Shown here: piece after piece, positions 9,020 to 17,020 of the stretch | How positions within the stretch are numbered: position 1 is the stretch's first letter | Layout of the letters: the number at the start of each line of letters is the position of its first letter | From: Peptococcaceae bacterium 1198_IL3148 | GTDB taxonomy: Bacteria; Bacillota; Desulfotomaculia; Desulfotomaculales; Desulfohalotomaculaceae | Assembly: GCA_036763105.1 (NCBI GenBank) | Contig: JBAIYS010000013.1 | Coordinates: forward strand, 1 to 64,000 | Length of the DNA: 64,000 nt | Reading direction: 5' to 3' | Position numbers and translations under genes: made by a program | The notes under the pieces: generated by a model | Told to the model about the DNA's origin: nothing | What the model saw: the letters and a program-made list of their open reading frames with translations, nothing else | Databases searched by the model: none

Positions 9020-10681
9020 ATGGGTTATCGTGCCCTTTATCGGGAATACCGACCCCAGAGGTTTGCAGACATTGCCGGACAGGAACATATTACCCGTACG
9101 TTACAAAATGCCATTTGTTCAGGTCGGGTTAGCCACGCCTATCTTTTTTGTGGACCTAGGGGGACTGGTAAAACATCAACGGCAAAGGTATTAGCTAAAA
9201 CTCTAAACTGTGTCAATGCACCGGTTGAAGAGCCCTGTAACCATTGTCAAAACTGTATAGCCACCACTGAGGGCACTTCAGTGGATGTAATTGAAATAGA
9301 TGCTGCGTCCAATCGCGGTATTGAAGACATTCGCGACTTGAGGGAAAAGGTTAAATATTCGCCAGCCCACGGCAAGTATCGTATTTATATTATTGATGAA
9401 GTGCATATGTTGACAACCGAAGCCTTTAATGCGCTATTGAAAACGTTAGAGGAACCCCCCGGCCATGTTATTTTTGTTTTAGCCACCACAGAGCCCCATA
9501 AAGTGCCAGTGACAATACTATCCCGTTGCCAACGGTTTGACTTTAGAAGGATTTCTGTGGATGTAATGGTGGCCAGGTTAAAACAAGTGGCGGATAGTGC
9601 TGGCTTAACGGTGGAAGAAGAGGCTTTAATGTTAATTGCTGGTGTAGCGGAGGGTGGATTAAGGGATGCCTTGAGTATACTAGATCAAGGGGCGGTATAT
9701 GGCAACAACAAAATCACGGTGGCCGATGTACATAATTTGTTAGGCACGGTGGGGGAAGAGGTTTTAACCCAGATGGCTGATCACCTGGCCAGTGCCAACA
9801 CAGCAGCCACTTTAACGCTAATCAACAATCTGTATCAACAAGGTAAAGATTTACGTTTATTTGTTAAAGAACTAAGTACTTATTTAAGATCCTTGATGCT
9901 GTACTTGGTATCCAACGGCTTACCAGATACAAATCAGCAATCCATTAAATTGACGGCCAGCAAGTTTAAACCCAAGCAAATTTCCAATTATCTAGAGATA
10001 TTAACCAAATTGGAATACGATATGAAATGGAGTTCTCAACCCAAGGTGTTGTTGGAATTGGCTTTGGTAAAAATGACGGTTGTGGAAGAGGAAGCAGATA
10101 GTCATTATTTACTGGAAAAGTTAAAAATTCTGGAGCAACACTTGCATCAAATCTCAGCAACTGGTAATCTAAATAGCAACAAAGCAAACAGCGCTGCTGA
10201 GCAGCGGCCTGGGCTAAATGATGCCACCACCATAGATGGCGCTGCCCGGCATAGGCCAAATTTAAAGCAGCAATCGGAGCCGGTCAAGCAAATTCAGCCC
10301 ACAGGTTCAGCCAAGAAAATTAAACCGTCATGGAATAAGGTGTTGGAGCGAGTAAAAAAATTAAAACCTTCGCTCTACGGGGTGTTTTGTGAAGCAGAGA
10401 TTATCGATGCCGAGGAGCAACTTCTGACCATTGGTTTTAAGCCACAGCATAGTTCTTTTCACAAGGTTCGCGCTGAACAAAGTGATAATAAGGCAGTACT
10501 AGAACAGGCTTTAAATGATGAATTAGGTGGTAATTGGGGCGTCAAGGTGATAGCCATTGAAAAATTGACGGAACTAGATAATGAAGTAAAAAAAAACGCT
10601 GAAATAGAGCACCCGTTGGTTAAAAGGGCTATTGAAATGTTTGGCAGAGATAAAGTAGTGGTTAGTAATCATCATCAATAA
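9020..10681 (+). CDS. dnaX: DNA polymerase III gamma/tau subunit
   Basis: Clamp-loader ATPase of the replicative polymerase, 553 residues. Walker A GPRGTGKT is at 45-52 and Walker B IIDEVH at 124-129. A zinc module uses Cys64, 73, 76 and 79, and TILSRCQRF is the sensor/SRC arginine-finger region (near 170). The C-terminal third is Gln/Lys-rich and weakly conserved, as in tau. RBS GGAGG lies seven bases before the ATG. It follows the SRP RNA and precedes ybaB, the standard Bacillota order. Confidence 0.97.
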   Translation: MGYRALYREYRPQRFADIAGQEHITRTLQNAICSGRVSHAYLFCGPRGTGKTSTAKVLAKTLNCVNAPVEEPCNHCQNCIATTEGTSVDVIEIDAASNRGIEDIRDLREKVKYSPAHGKYRIYIIDEVHMLTTEAFNALLKTLEEPPGHVIFVLATTEPHKVPVTILSRCQRFDFRRISVDVMVARLKQVADSAGLTVEEEALMLIAGVAEGGLRDALSILDQGAVYGNNKITVADVHNLLGTVGEEVLTQMADHLASANTAATLTLINNLYQQGKDLRLFVKELSTYLRSLMLYLVSNGLPDTNQQSIKLTASKFKPKQISNYLEILTKLEYDMKWSSQPKVLLELALVKMTVVEEEADSHYLLEKLKILEQHLHQISATGNLNSNKANSAAEQRPGLNDATTIDGAARHRPNLKQQSEPVKQIQPTGSAKKIKPSWNKVLERVKKLKPSLYGVFCEAEIIDAEEQLLTIGFKPQHSSFHKVRAEQSDNKAVLEQALNDELGGNWGVKVIAIEKLTELDNEVKKNAEIEHPLVKRAIEMFGRDKVVVSNHHQ

Positions 10682-10709
10682 ATAAGATTGTTAAGGGGGA
10701 TTTACCGAT

Positions 10710-11030
10710 ATGTTAGGTGGCGCAAATATGAATAAAATGATGAAACAGGTACAAAAAATGCAACAGGATATGGCTAAGATGCAAGAGGAACTGGCCAATA
10801 GAACTGTGGAAGCCACTGCCGGTGGCGGCGTGGTAAAAGTTGTGGCCAATGGGCGCAATGAGCTGGTGTCGATTGAAATTAATCCAGAGGCTGTGGATCC
10901 AGGGGATGTGGAAATGCTGCAGGACTTGGTGCTGGCTGCTGTCAACGAGTCCTTGCGCAAGAGCCAAGAACTGGTTTCCTCCGAAATGTCTAAAATCACT
11001 GGTGGGTTGAAGATACCGGGTTTATTCTAA
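10710..11030 (+). CDS. ybaB: YbaB/EbfC family nucleoid-associated protein
   Basis: Small dimeric DNA-binding protein, 106 residues. It has an N-terminal helix rich in Met/Gln/Lys ([19 protein letters not shown]), then the beta-sheet block [29 protein letters not shown] characteristic of the family, and ends in GGLKIPGLF. Second position in the dnaX-ybaB-recR unit. Start at 10710 (RBS AAGGGGGA nine bases upstream) or the ATG at 10728. Two divergent paralogues occur at 37.2 and 38.2 kb. Confidence 0.95.
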   Translation: MLGGANMNKMMKQVQKMQQDMAKMQEELANRTVEATAGGGVVKVVANGRNELVSIEINPEAVDPGDVEMLQDLVLAAVNESLRKSQELVSSEMSKITGGLKIPGLF

Positions 11031-11047
11031 GTTAATTTTGTAGCTGT

Positions 11048-11085
11048 TTAAGGGCATGGATATTATCTGTGCCTTTAATTTTTTT
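11048..11085 (+). terminator. terminator after ybaB
   Basis: A short stem (AAGGGCA with TGCCTT) followed by a run of eight T. It separates ybaB from recR, genes that are normally contiguous. Confidence 0.65.
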
Positions 11086-11163
11086 TGCGCTAGATCTATC
11101 TATATATTATTCTAAAACTGTTTTTAGTGATTATGCAAGCCAGTTTTTAGCATCTGTTTGCGT

Positions 11164-11382
11164 AAAAAGCCGGTGCTTTTGCACCGTTCGCTCCGATTCC
11201 TTCGCAGGCCAACACTTAGCGCTCAGTCTGCTGGCTCCGGCGGGTCCCTGGCAAATTCGTCATCCTAACTCAGTTGCCAGCCGCGCACGTCCTATGCGCG
11301 GCCCGCCTCCGCCAGCAGCCTTCGCTTAGTTTGGCACTGCTCATCCATATGTCGCTCACTATTGCAAAAGCGCCCGCTTTTT
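11164..11382. repeat. long-inverted-repeat element, copy R1 (219 bp)
   Basis: A non-coding element between ybaB and recR. Terminal inverted repeats are 11164-11182 (AAAAAGCCGGTGCTTTTGC) and 11364-11382, with two mismatches. The whole length folds back on itself as an imperfect hairpin. The apex carries two smaller hairpins: 11248-11254 with 11274-11280, and 11281-11287 with 11295-11301. Related copies lie at 11.45, 33.6, 37.6, 58.8 and 59.0 kb. No transposase is present. A small open frame runs through it, but it shifts between copies, so I treat the element as non-coding. Confidence 0.85.
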
Positions 11383-11452
11383 AAAGTACTTTTGGTCGTT
11401 ATGACTTTTCGCCCCGCGGTGATAACCAACCTTTGCAACATAAAAAAACACA

Positions 11453-11600
11453 GGTGGCTTTTGCCCTGCTTCCAAAATAAAGGTTACTTTAAATACCCGG
11501 TTGCTGCGTAAGTCAAGCGAACGACATATAGTTGAGCAGCGAACCGAACTTAGCGAAGTAGGCGGTCGGAGGCAGGGTGGCGCATAGGACGTGCGCCACC
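11453..11600. repeat. half element, copy R2 (148 bp)
   Basis: One arm of the same family. It begins with the end sequence GGTGGCTTTTGCC (11453-11465) and stops exactly after the apical hairpin GGTGGCGCA/TGCGCCACC (ends 11600). It lies 70 bases after R1 and just upstream of the recR promoter. Confidence 0.85.
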
Positions 11601-11616
11601 GGTATTATAACGATAA

Positions 11617-11645
11617 TTGACTAAACCCCCAAACTGTTCTACAAT
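11617..11645 (+). promoter_or_regulatory. promoter of recR
   Basis: TTGACT (11617-11622), 17-bp spacer, TACAAT (11640-11645), 40 bases before the recR start and immediately after repeat R2. It restores transcription downstream of the repeat block. Confidence 0.7.
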
Positions 11646-11685
11646 TTTTAAGAAGCGATAATTGAACCGATAGGGAGATAAAATA

Positions 11686-12288
11686 ATGAAGTATTTTGCT
11701 GGGCCAGTGGCCCGTTTAGTTGAAGAATTGGCTAAGTTACCTGGTATTGGACCTAAGTCGGCACAACGGCTGGCATTTTATATCTTAGGCGCACCGGCCC
11801 AGGTGGCCCATGACTTGGCAGATGCTTTAACGGAAGTGCGGGATAAAATTAAACGTTGTAGTGTTTGTGGCAACTTAACGGATGAAGATCCCTGTGCCAT
11901 TTGTTCTGATGACAATCGCAATCCATCAATAATATGTGTGGTGGAACACCCCCGGGATGTAATGGCCATTGAAAAAACAGGGAAATTCAGTGGTGTGTAT
12001 CATGTGTTGCATGGGGCGTTGGCACCGATGGAGGGCATTGGGGTGGAGGAATTAAACATAAAAAGTTTACTGCCGCGGCTGGAAGCACACGATGTACAGG
12101 AAGTTATTTTGGCCACTAACCCCAGCATCGAAGGGGACACCACCGCCATGTACTTATCTCGGTTATTAAAGCCGTTGGAAATAAAGGTCACTAGGTTAGC
12201 CCACGGTTTGCCAGTGGGGGCAGATTTAGAATATACCGATGAATACACTTTAATTAAAGCGTTGCAGGGTAGACACGAAATTAATTAA
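11686..12288 (+). CDS. recR: recombination mediator RecR
   Basis: Clamp-like protein of the RecF/RecO/RecR pathway that loads RecA at gaps, 200 residues, normal length. An N-terminal helix-hairpin-helix (LPGIGPKSAQRLA, 18-30) is followed by a C4 zinc finger (Cys58, 61, 70, 73). A Toprim domain starts at IICVVEHPRDVMAIE (82 on), and the C-terminus has the THGLPVGADLEYTDEYTL block. It is separated from ybaB by 650 bases of repeat DNA, an unusual gap for this pair. Confidence 0.97.
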   Translation: MKYFAGPVARLVEELAKLPGIGPKSAQRLAFYILGAPAQVAHDLADALTEVRDKIKRCSVCGNLTDEDPCAICSDDNRNPSIICVVEHPRDVMAIEKTGKFSGVYHVLHGALAPMEGIGVEELNIKSLLPRLEAHDVQEVILATNPSIEGDTTAMYLSRLLKPLEIKVTRLAHGLPVGADLEYTDEYTLIKALQGRHEIN

Positions 12289-12361
12289 TAACTATAATAT
12301 CTAGGAATAACAGCGTTGGGACAGCCATATATTTAATGCAAAGGGCTGCGGAGGTGCTGTT

Positions 12362-12631
12362 ATGGAATTGGAATGGACGACCATTCTATTGTGTTTTATT
12401 GGTCTATTTGGTTTATATTTAGTGGGTGTATTTGTGGTCAAGCCGCTGAGATTTATCTTTAAATTGGCAATGTATTTAGTTTTAGGCGGCGTATTGATTA
12501 CGCTGGTAAACATTATCAGCGCCAATTTTGGATTACATATTGCTTTAAACCCCTTTACATTGGTAACCGCCGGGGTGTTACAGGTACCCGGTTTAATATT
12601 ATTGCTGTTAATGGCATATATGTTGGTTTAA
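12362..12631 (+). CDS. bofA: pro-sigma-K processing inhibitor BofA
   Basis: Integral membrane protein of 89 residues. In B. subtilis BofA holds the SpoIVFB protease inactive until the forespore signal arrives. Two to three hydrophobic segments are visible (about 8-30, 36-55, 68-88), with the family blocks VVKPLRFIFKLAMYLVLGG and LNPFTLVTAGVLQVPGLILLL. It lies directly after recR as in other spore formers. Its presence implies regulated pro-sigma-K cleavage here, although spoIVFB is not in this window. Confidence 0.93.
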   Translation: MELEWTTILLCFIGLFGLYLVGVFVVKPLRFIFKLAMYLVLGGVLITLVNIISANFGLHIALNPFTLVTAGVLQVPGLILLLLMAYMLV

Positions 12632-12657
12632 ATGTTAATTTTTAGCGGCTAATGTTC

Positions 12658-12687
12658 TTGACGTGGCTGATTAATTAGGTTTATACT
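12658..12687 (+). promoter_or_regulatory. probable promoter of the oxidoreductase operon
   Basis: TTGACG (12658-12663), 18-bp spacer, TATACT (12682-12687), about 155 bases before the first gene of the operon. Confidence 0.6.
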
Positions 12688-12733
12688 TGTAGCAATGGAA
12701 ACAACTTAACGCAATAGTTTTTTTTGACATAAG

Positions 12734-12751
12734 CGGGACAATTTTGTCCCG
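12734..12751. promoter_or_regulatory. inverted repeat in the operon leader (operator or hairpin)
   Basis: CGGGACAATTTTGTCCCG, an 18-bp inverted repeat with only the centre unpaired. It lies about 45 bases downstream of the putative promoter and 90 bases before the first gene. It has no proper T run, so an operator or a leader hairpin is more likely than a terminator. Confidence 0.5.
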
Positions 12752-12840
12752 ATTATTCTTTATTAGGGGTAAGTAAGAATTTTCCTAATTGGATAAACTA
12801 TTGTAAATATACTGACAATAATTAGAGGGGGTGGCGCCTT

Positions 12841-13506
12841 ATAACAAGTCGTATTGTTGAAGCTTATGTTGGAGAATATGCCAGTGGCAAAAGTGAAGTG
12901 GCGGTTAACCGTGCATTGGAACTGGGTAAAAAGCAGCACAAGGTTCACTTAGTGGACTTTGACATTGTGGAACCCTGTTATACACTGCGGCCAATAAAAA
13001 AACAACTGATGGAACAGGGCATTGAAGTGGTGGCTTGGGAAACCAGGGATACTGTTGGCTTAGGTGAAGCGGGTAATGTAATAAAGCCTGCCGCAAGATG
13101 GGTATTACTACGAGAGGGAGACATTATTCTCGATATAGGTTATGGAGTGGAAGGTTCCAAAACCCTTAATTTGTTAGAAGGCGTAGATAAAGAACCTAAT
13201 TTAAAAATATATGCAGTGGTTAATATCTCACGTCCAATGACATCAAATGTTAAAGAAATTGTAGAATATGTAAGAGATTTGGGTCCCATTCATGGGCTCA
13301 TTAACAATACTCACTTAGGTGACGAAACCACACCAGAAATTGTACAGCGAGGAGCCCGAGTGGTTACCGAAGCAGCCAAAGAACTTGGCATACCCTTAGT
13401 GGCTACCTATGCAGTGCGGGATGTGGCCGCAGCCATGGGAGAACATGATTGTATGGGGAACGTGGTCAGACCTTTAGACCGATATATGCCCTGTACGTTA
13501 TGGTAA
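12841..13506 (+). CDS. P-loop NTPase linked to the 2-oxoacid:ferredoxin oxidoreductase
   Basis: A 221-residue P-loop protein of unknown role. Walker A GEYASGKS lies 11-18 residues from the proposed start, followed by VHLVDFDIVEP. The first standard start (GTG 12898) would remove Walker A. The only RBS (GAGGGGG, 12825-12831) points to an ATA codon at 12841, so a non-canonical start is likely. Towards the C-terminus it has INNTHLGDETT, resembling the NTH/nucleotide-base region of MinD/ArsA-like ATPases. It heads the operon with the four oxidoreductase subunits and may help assembly or regulation; this is inferred from position only. Confidence 0.75.
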   Translation: MTSRIVEAYVGEYASGKSEVAVNRALELGKKQHKVHLVDFDIVEPCYTLRPIKKQLMEQGIEVVAWETRDTVGLGEAGNVIKPAARWVLLREGDIILDIGYGVEGSKTLNLLEGVDKEPNLKIYAVVNISRPMTSNVKEIVEYVRDLGPIHGLINNTHLGDETTPEIVQRGARVVTEAAKELGIPLVATYAVRDVAAAMGEHDCMGNVVRPLDRYMPCTLW

Positions 13507-13560
13507 ATTAAGTTTCCCCTTTTAAGGGAGTTACATATCATAGGAGGTGCAGTTTTTTCT

Positions 13561-14646
13561 ATGCCAGAGAAGCTTATTACTGAAGAAAAGCGCGTCTTTA
13601 TGACGGGCAATGAGGTGTGTGCATGGGCAGCAATTGCTGCAGGGGCACAAATTATGTATGGTTACCCCATTACTCCTCAGAACGAAATTATGCACTATTG
13701 GACAAGATTAGCTCCAAAGCATGGTCTCAAGTTCTTACAAACTGAGGATGAACTGTCTGCAGGTTTTACCACCTGTGGTGGTGTAATGGCTGGTCTAAAA
13801 GCATTTACTGCTACCGCAGGCCCTGGTAACGTTTTAATGCAAGAGCCATTTTCCATGGCTGAGGCGATGAGACTACCAATCGTTTCCATTATTCAACAAC
13901 GTGGAGGCCCGTCCACCGCTACCGTTATTTACTCACAACAAGAGGTATCACTGACCACCTTTGGTGGCAATGGTGAAGGTTTGCGTATTGTTTACTCAAC
14001 CGCCACTCACCAAGAATTGTTTGACTACACCATTAAGGCTTTCCAAGTATCATGGAAATACCGCTTCCCAACCTTCGTTTTGGGTGATGGTTATCAAGCA
14101 AAAATGCGTGAATCCTTAACTATTTATGATCCAGAACAAAAGGGTATTAAATTTGAGCCTGCCACTAAGTATGTAGGTCAGCCTGGCACACCCGGTGTAG
14201 ACCGTGAGCCTGGTCACTACCGCAATACCTATAACGTAGAAGAAGAACTGTATGAGGTTCTGCAGGGCTACTTTGCAGATTACGCTAAGATGGCTGAAGA
14301 AGTGGCTGAATATCAAGCCTTTGACACCGAAGATGCAGATGTGGTTGTTCTTTCCCATGGGGTTGTTTCCCGCGGTGCTAAAGAAGCAGTTGAAATGCTG
14401 CGCAAAGAGGGTAAAAAGGTTGGTTACTTCCGTCCAATTACCCTGCGTCCACTGCCAGAAAAGCAACTGAAGGAATTGGCAGCGAAGGCTAAAAAATTAG
14501 TAATTGTTGAATCAGCCCAAGGTCAATTTGCTAAACTGATTAAAGATGTAATCTTTGGTGCCACCTGTGAGATCGTTCCTTTCTTCAAGCCAGGTGTGGG
14601 TATCACCACTGATGAAATCTATGCTAAAGTAAACGAAGTTCTCTAA
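13561..14646 (+). CDS. 2-oxoacid:ferredoxin oxidoreductase, alpha subunit
   Basis: Alpha subunit (361 residues) of an oxygen-sensitive enzyme that oxidatively decarboxylates a 2-oxoacid to acyl-CoA and reduces ferredoxin. It has the pyrimidine-binding TPP domain (GYPITPQNEI near 38, QTEDELSAG near 60, GPGNVLMQEP) and a C-terminal domain II (DVVVLSHGVVSRGAKEAVEMLR). Subunit order alpha-beta-gamma-delta fits the 2-oxoglutarate or branched-chain 2-oxoisovalerate enzymes. The substrate cannot be fixed from sequence alone. RBS AGGAGGTG precedes the ATG. Confidence 0.92.
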   Translation: MPEKLITEEKRVFMTGNEVCAWAAIAAGAQIMYGYPITPQNEIMHYWTRLAPKHGLKFLQTEDELSAGFTTCGGVMAGLKAFTATAGPGNVLMQEPFSMAEAMRLPIVSIIQQRGGPSTATVIYSQQEVSLTTFGGNGEGLRIVYSTATHQELFDYTIKAFQVSWKYRFPTFVLGDGYQAKMRESLTIYDPEQKGIKFEPATKYVGQPGTPGVDREPGHYRNTYNVEEELYEVLQGYFADYAKMAEEVAEYQAFDTEDADVVVLSHGVVSRGAKEAVEMLRKEGKKVGYFRPITLRPLPEKQLKELAAKAKKLVIVESAQGQFAKLIKDVIFGATCEIVPFFKPGVGITTDEIYAKVNEVL

Positions 14647-14691
14647 TTATAAATTTATTTTCCCCTAATTTGAAAGGAGGCCAATTGATTT

Positions 14692-15453
14692 ATGTCTGTA
14701 GTACAACCAGCTATGCCAAAGAGTTGGCGGCCTGAATCAAAACCACATAAATTCTGCCCCGGTTGTGGCCATGGTCTAGTATTAAAGGCACTGGGCGAGG
14801 CCATTGATGAACTGGGAATCCAAGATAGAGTTGTATTTGGTTGTGACATTGGTTGTTCCTTGTTGTCATGGGACTTCTTTAATGTTGACAGCGTACAAAC
14901 TCACCACGGTCGCACCACCCCGGTGATGACCGGAATTAAAAGAGCCAATCCTGATTTAATCACCATTGCTTACATGGGTGATGGCGGCGGTTACGCCATT
15001 GGTTCTCAACACTTGGTAAACGCTGCTGCCCGTAACGAAAGAATCACTGTAATATTAGCCCTCAACTGTGTATATGCCATGACCGGTGGTCAAATGGCCC
15101 CCACCACACTGCCTGGCATGAAGGCGGAAACTGCGCCTTACGGCCGTGATGTGGAACTAACCGGTGCTCCTACCCAAGGTCCCGAAATGGTGGCAGCCAT
15201 TGCCGGTGAAGGTGCATACGTTGCCCGTGGTACCACCGCTAACCTGAGACAGTTGAAGGGTTACATTAAAAAGGCCCTACAAAACCAAATGGATGGCAAA
15301 GGTTTCTCCTTTGTAGAGGCATTATCAGCTTGTCCTACCAACTGGCGTACCAACGCTGAGAAGACTTGGGCATTTGTGGAAAAAGAAATGCCAAAATACT
15401 TCAAAGTGGGCGAAAAGAAAGTTCCTGGTGCTGAGCAGAAGGAGGGACAATAA
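14692..15453 (+). CDS. 2-oxoacid:ferredoxin oxidoreductase, beta subunit
   Basis: TPP- and cluster-binding beta subunit, 253 residues. CPGCGHG near 23-29 contributes two Cys of the proximal 4Fe-4S cluster. GDGGGYAIG (near 101) is the Mg-TPP pyrophosphate motif, with NCVYAMTGGQ downstream. Its length lacks the C-terminal extension of pyruvate oxidoreductases and matches KorB/VorA-type subunits. Its stop codon abuts the gamma-subunit ATG (TAAATG), so the two are translationally linked. Confidence 0.93.
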   Translation: MSVVQPAMPKSWRPESKPHKFCPGCGHGLVLKALGEAIDELGIQDRVVFGCDIGCSLLSWDFFNVDSVQTHHGRTTPVMTGIKRANPDLITIAYMGDGGGYAIGSQHLVNAAARNERITVILALNCVYAMTGGQMAPTTLPGMKAETAPYGRDVELTGAPTQGPEMVAAIAGEGAYVARGTTANLRQLKGYIKKALQNQMDGKGFSFVEALSACPTNWRTNAEKTWAFVEKEMPKYFKVGEKKVPGAEQKEGQ

Positions 15454-16014
15454 ATGGCTGAATTGACCAAAATTATGTTGGCAGGTGAAGGTGGCCAAGG
15501 GGTTCAATCTGTAGCGCAAATTTTGGCCGAGGCTGCTGACAACGAAGGTAAAGAAGCATTATATATTCCTAACTTTGGTGTTGAGCAACGGGGCGGTGTA
15601 TCCATTGCCTATCTGCAAATCAGCAATGAACGCATTGGTGCTCCTAAATTTAACATCGGTGACATTGTGGTGGCCGTAAGTGAACGGGCTATTTTACGCA
15701 CCAAGCAATATGTTGGCGAAAATACTATTTTCATATACGATTCCAGCGTTGATATTGCTGAAGAAGAACTGCCCCAAAATGCAGCTAAAATATTAGCTAT
15801 TCCTGCCTTGGACATTGCTAAGAATGAACTGCATCCACGGGTGTTTAACATAATTATTCTCGGTGTCATTGTGGCAGCAACCAAAGTGGTTTCTCAAGAA
15901 GATGCCAAAAAGGCCATTGAGAAAAAATTGGGTTATAAATTTGAGCAAAATCCAAAACTGCGTGAACTGAACTTTAAAGCCATCGATAGAGGTGCTGAAC
16001 TGGTTTCACAATAG
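15454..16014 (+). CDS. 2-oxoacid:ferredoxin oxidoreductase, gamma subunit
   Basis: Gamma subunit, 186 residues, of the POR/KOR gamma family, which binds the CoA part of the reaction. The N-terminus has GEGGQGVQSVAQILAEAA (near 12-29), followed by NFGVEQRGGVSIAYLQIS. It sits between the beta subunit, with no gap, and the ferredoxin-type delta subunit. Confidence 0.93.
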   Translation: MAELTKIMLAGEGGQGVQSVAQILAEAADNEGKEALYIPNFGVEQRGGVSIAYLQISNERIGAPKFNIGDIVVAVSERAILRTKQYVGENTIFIYDSSVDIAEEELPQNAAKILAIPALDIAKNELHPRVFNIIILGVIVAATKVVSQEDAKKAIEKKLGYKFEQNPKLRELNFKAIDRGAELVSQ

Positions 16015-16034
16015 TATAAAGGAGGGAAAATCCA

Positions 16035-16313
16035 GTGGCTGTAGAATTTAAGCCCCGTACCCTTGAACTAGAGAAAGCTCAGTGGAGTGTTTTTCCCGGC
16101 CTGTGCAAAGGCTGTGGTTTGTGTATTGAAAAATGTCCCAAAAAATGCATTAGTTGGTCTAAAGTGCTGGGTGTATATGGTACACCTTCGGTAGAAGCTA
16201 ATGATGACTGCATTGCCTGTGGTATTTGTCAAATGGTTTGTCCCGATACCGCCATCAATGTGGTGCGTAAAGGCAAAGAAAAAGCAAACAGTGAGTCTGC
16301 TCTAGCTGAATAA
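16035..16313 (+). CDS. 2-oxoacid:ferredoxin oxidoreductase, delta (2x[4Fe-4S]) subunit
   Basis: Ferredoxin-like electron-transfer subunit, 92 residues. Two cluster motifs are seen: CKGCGLCIEKCPKKC (near 25-39) and CIACGICQMVCP (near 59-70). Start is GTG with GGAGGG upstream. Last gene of the operon; a terminator follows within five bases. Confidence 0.94.
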   Translation: MAVEFKPRTLELEKAQWSVFPGLCKGCGLCIEKCPKKCISWSKVLGVYGTPSVEANDDCIACGICQMVCPDTAINVVRKGKEKANSESALAE

Positions 16314-16316
16314 TTT

Positions 16317-16366
16317 AAAGGGAGCCAATGGAATGCAACCAGCATTTTATTGGCTCCTTTGCTTTT
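16317..16366 (+). terminator. terminator of the oxidoreductase operon
   Basis: A 12-bp stem (16317-16329 with 16349-16360), internally extended by a GCAT-type pairing, followed by a T-rich tract. Confidence 0.7.
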
Positions 16367-16435
16367 GCTGTTAATATCACCCTTTCAGCCAATGGAGCAT
16401 ATGCTAAATTAGCACAAAACAAAGGGGTGATAGTG

Positions 16436-16627
16436 ATGACAGAGTTTATACCCATTTGCATTTATTGCAATTGGCCTTGGAACCAAGATAACAAAGGTCT
16501 TTTTATTAAGGGTAAATATATTTGTGCCACCTGTGAGCAGAAACTAATACAAAGTAATTGTAGTCAACCGGAATATCAGTATTATATCAGTGGCCTAAAA
16601 AAGATTTGGCGTTGCTTTGAGGCTTGA
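16436..16627 (+). CDS. csfB: anti-sigma factor Gin (CsfB)
   Basis: A 63-residue zinc protein. In B. subtilis Gin (CsfB) binds sigma-G and sigma-E to time their activity. Two Cys pairs, CIYC (near 8-11) and CATC (near 30-33), and the FIKGKYICATCEQKLI and YQYYISGLKKI blocks match that family. The ATG at 16436 follows AAAGGGGTG and is preferred to the much longer upstream frame. In B. subtilis csfB also follows bofA; here the oxidoreductase operon is inserted between them. The 3' end overlaps a convergent gene by 46 bases. Confidence 0.85.
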   Translation: MTEFIPICIYCNWPWNQDNKGLFIKGKYICATCEQKLIQSNCSQPEYQYYISGLKKIWRCFEA

Positions 16628-16851
16628 TCAAGCTCCAGTGACGCTTTTTTTTGTTCCAACCGCTGTCTGCGGTGGGCAATTTCAATTTCCGATTTTATTT
16701 TCTTTAGCGTTAACAAATCTATACCGGTGGCAGTGGCAATTTCCACATCGGATTTACCATTTTTCCACCATCTAATTAAACTGGACACGTTGGTGCGATA
16801 TTTTTTAGATAACTTTTTTTCATCCACCGGCGATTTTTTATTTTTAAGCAA
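16582..16851 (-). CDS. small basic HTH-like protein, convergent with csfB
   Basis: An 89-residue, strongly basic protein that I do not recognise as a named family. YRTNVSSLIRWWKNGKSDVEIATATGIDLLTLKKIK (about 18-53) has the shape of a helix-turn-helix, followed by a charged helical tail. On the minus strand AAGGGGGG lies about seven bases before a TTG start, which supports translation. Its 3' end runs into csfB on the other strand, so the two mRNAs would share 46 bases of complementarity. It could regulate csfB or a neighbour, but nothing proves it. Confidence 0.6.
   Translation of the reverse strand: MLKNKKSPVDEKKLSKKYRTNVSSLIRWWKNGKSDVEIATATGIDLLTLKKIKSEIEIAHRRQRLEQKKASLELDQASKQRQIFFRPLI
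16609..16652 (+). terminator. possible csfB terminator
   Basis: GCGT (16609) pairs with ACGC before a run of eight T. Inside it is the near-perfect palindrome GAGGCTTGATCAAGCTCC. It would terminate csfB within the coding region of the opposing gene. Confidence 0.5.
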
Positions 16852-17020
16852 GAAAAGTCCCCCCTTATTATTTTTAAAAAATCAGTGCTAAAATTATTGT
16901 TTCTTTTTTACCTCGAGAAATGTTAAACAAAGGTTGGAAAAACTCATGCGCTATGAAAGGATAATAATCTGTGATAAAATTATATATTGGCATAATATAT
17001 TCAAATTAGGATTGATTAAG

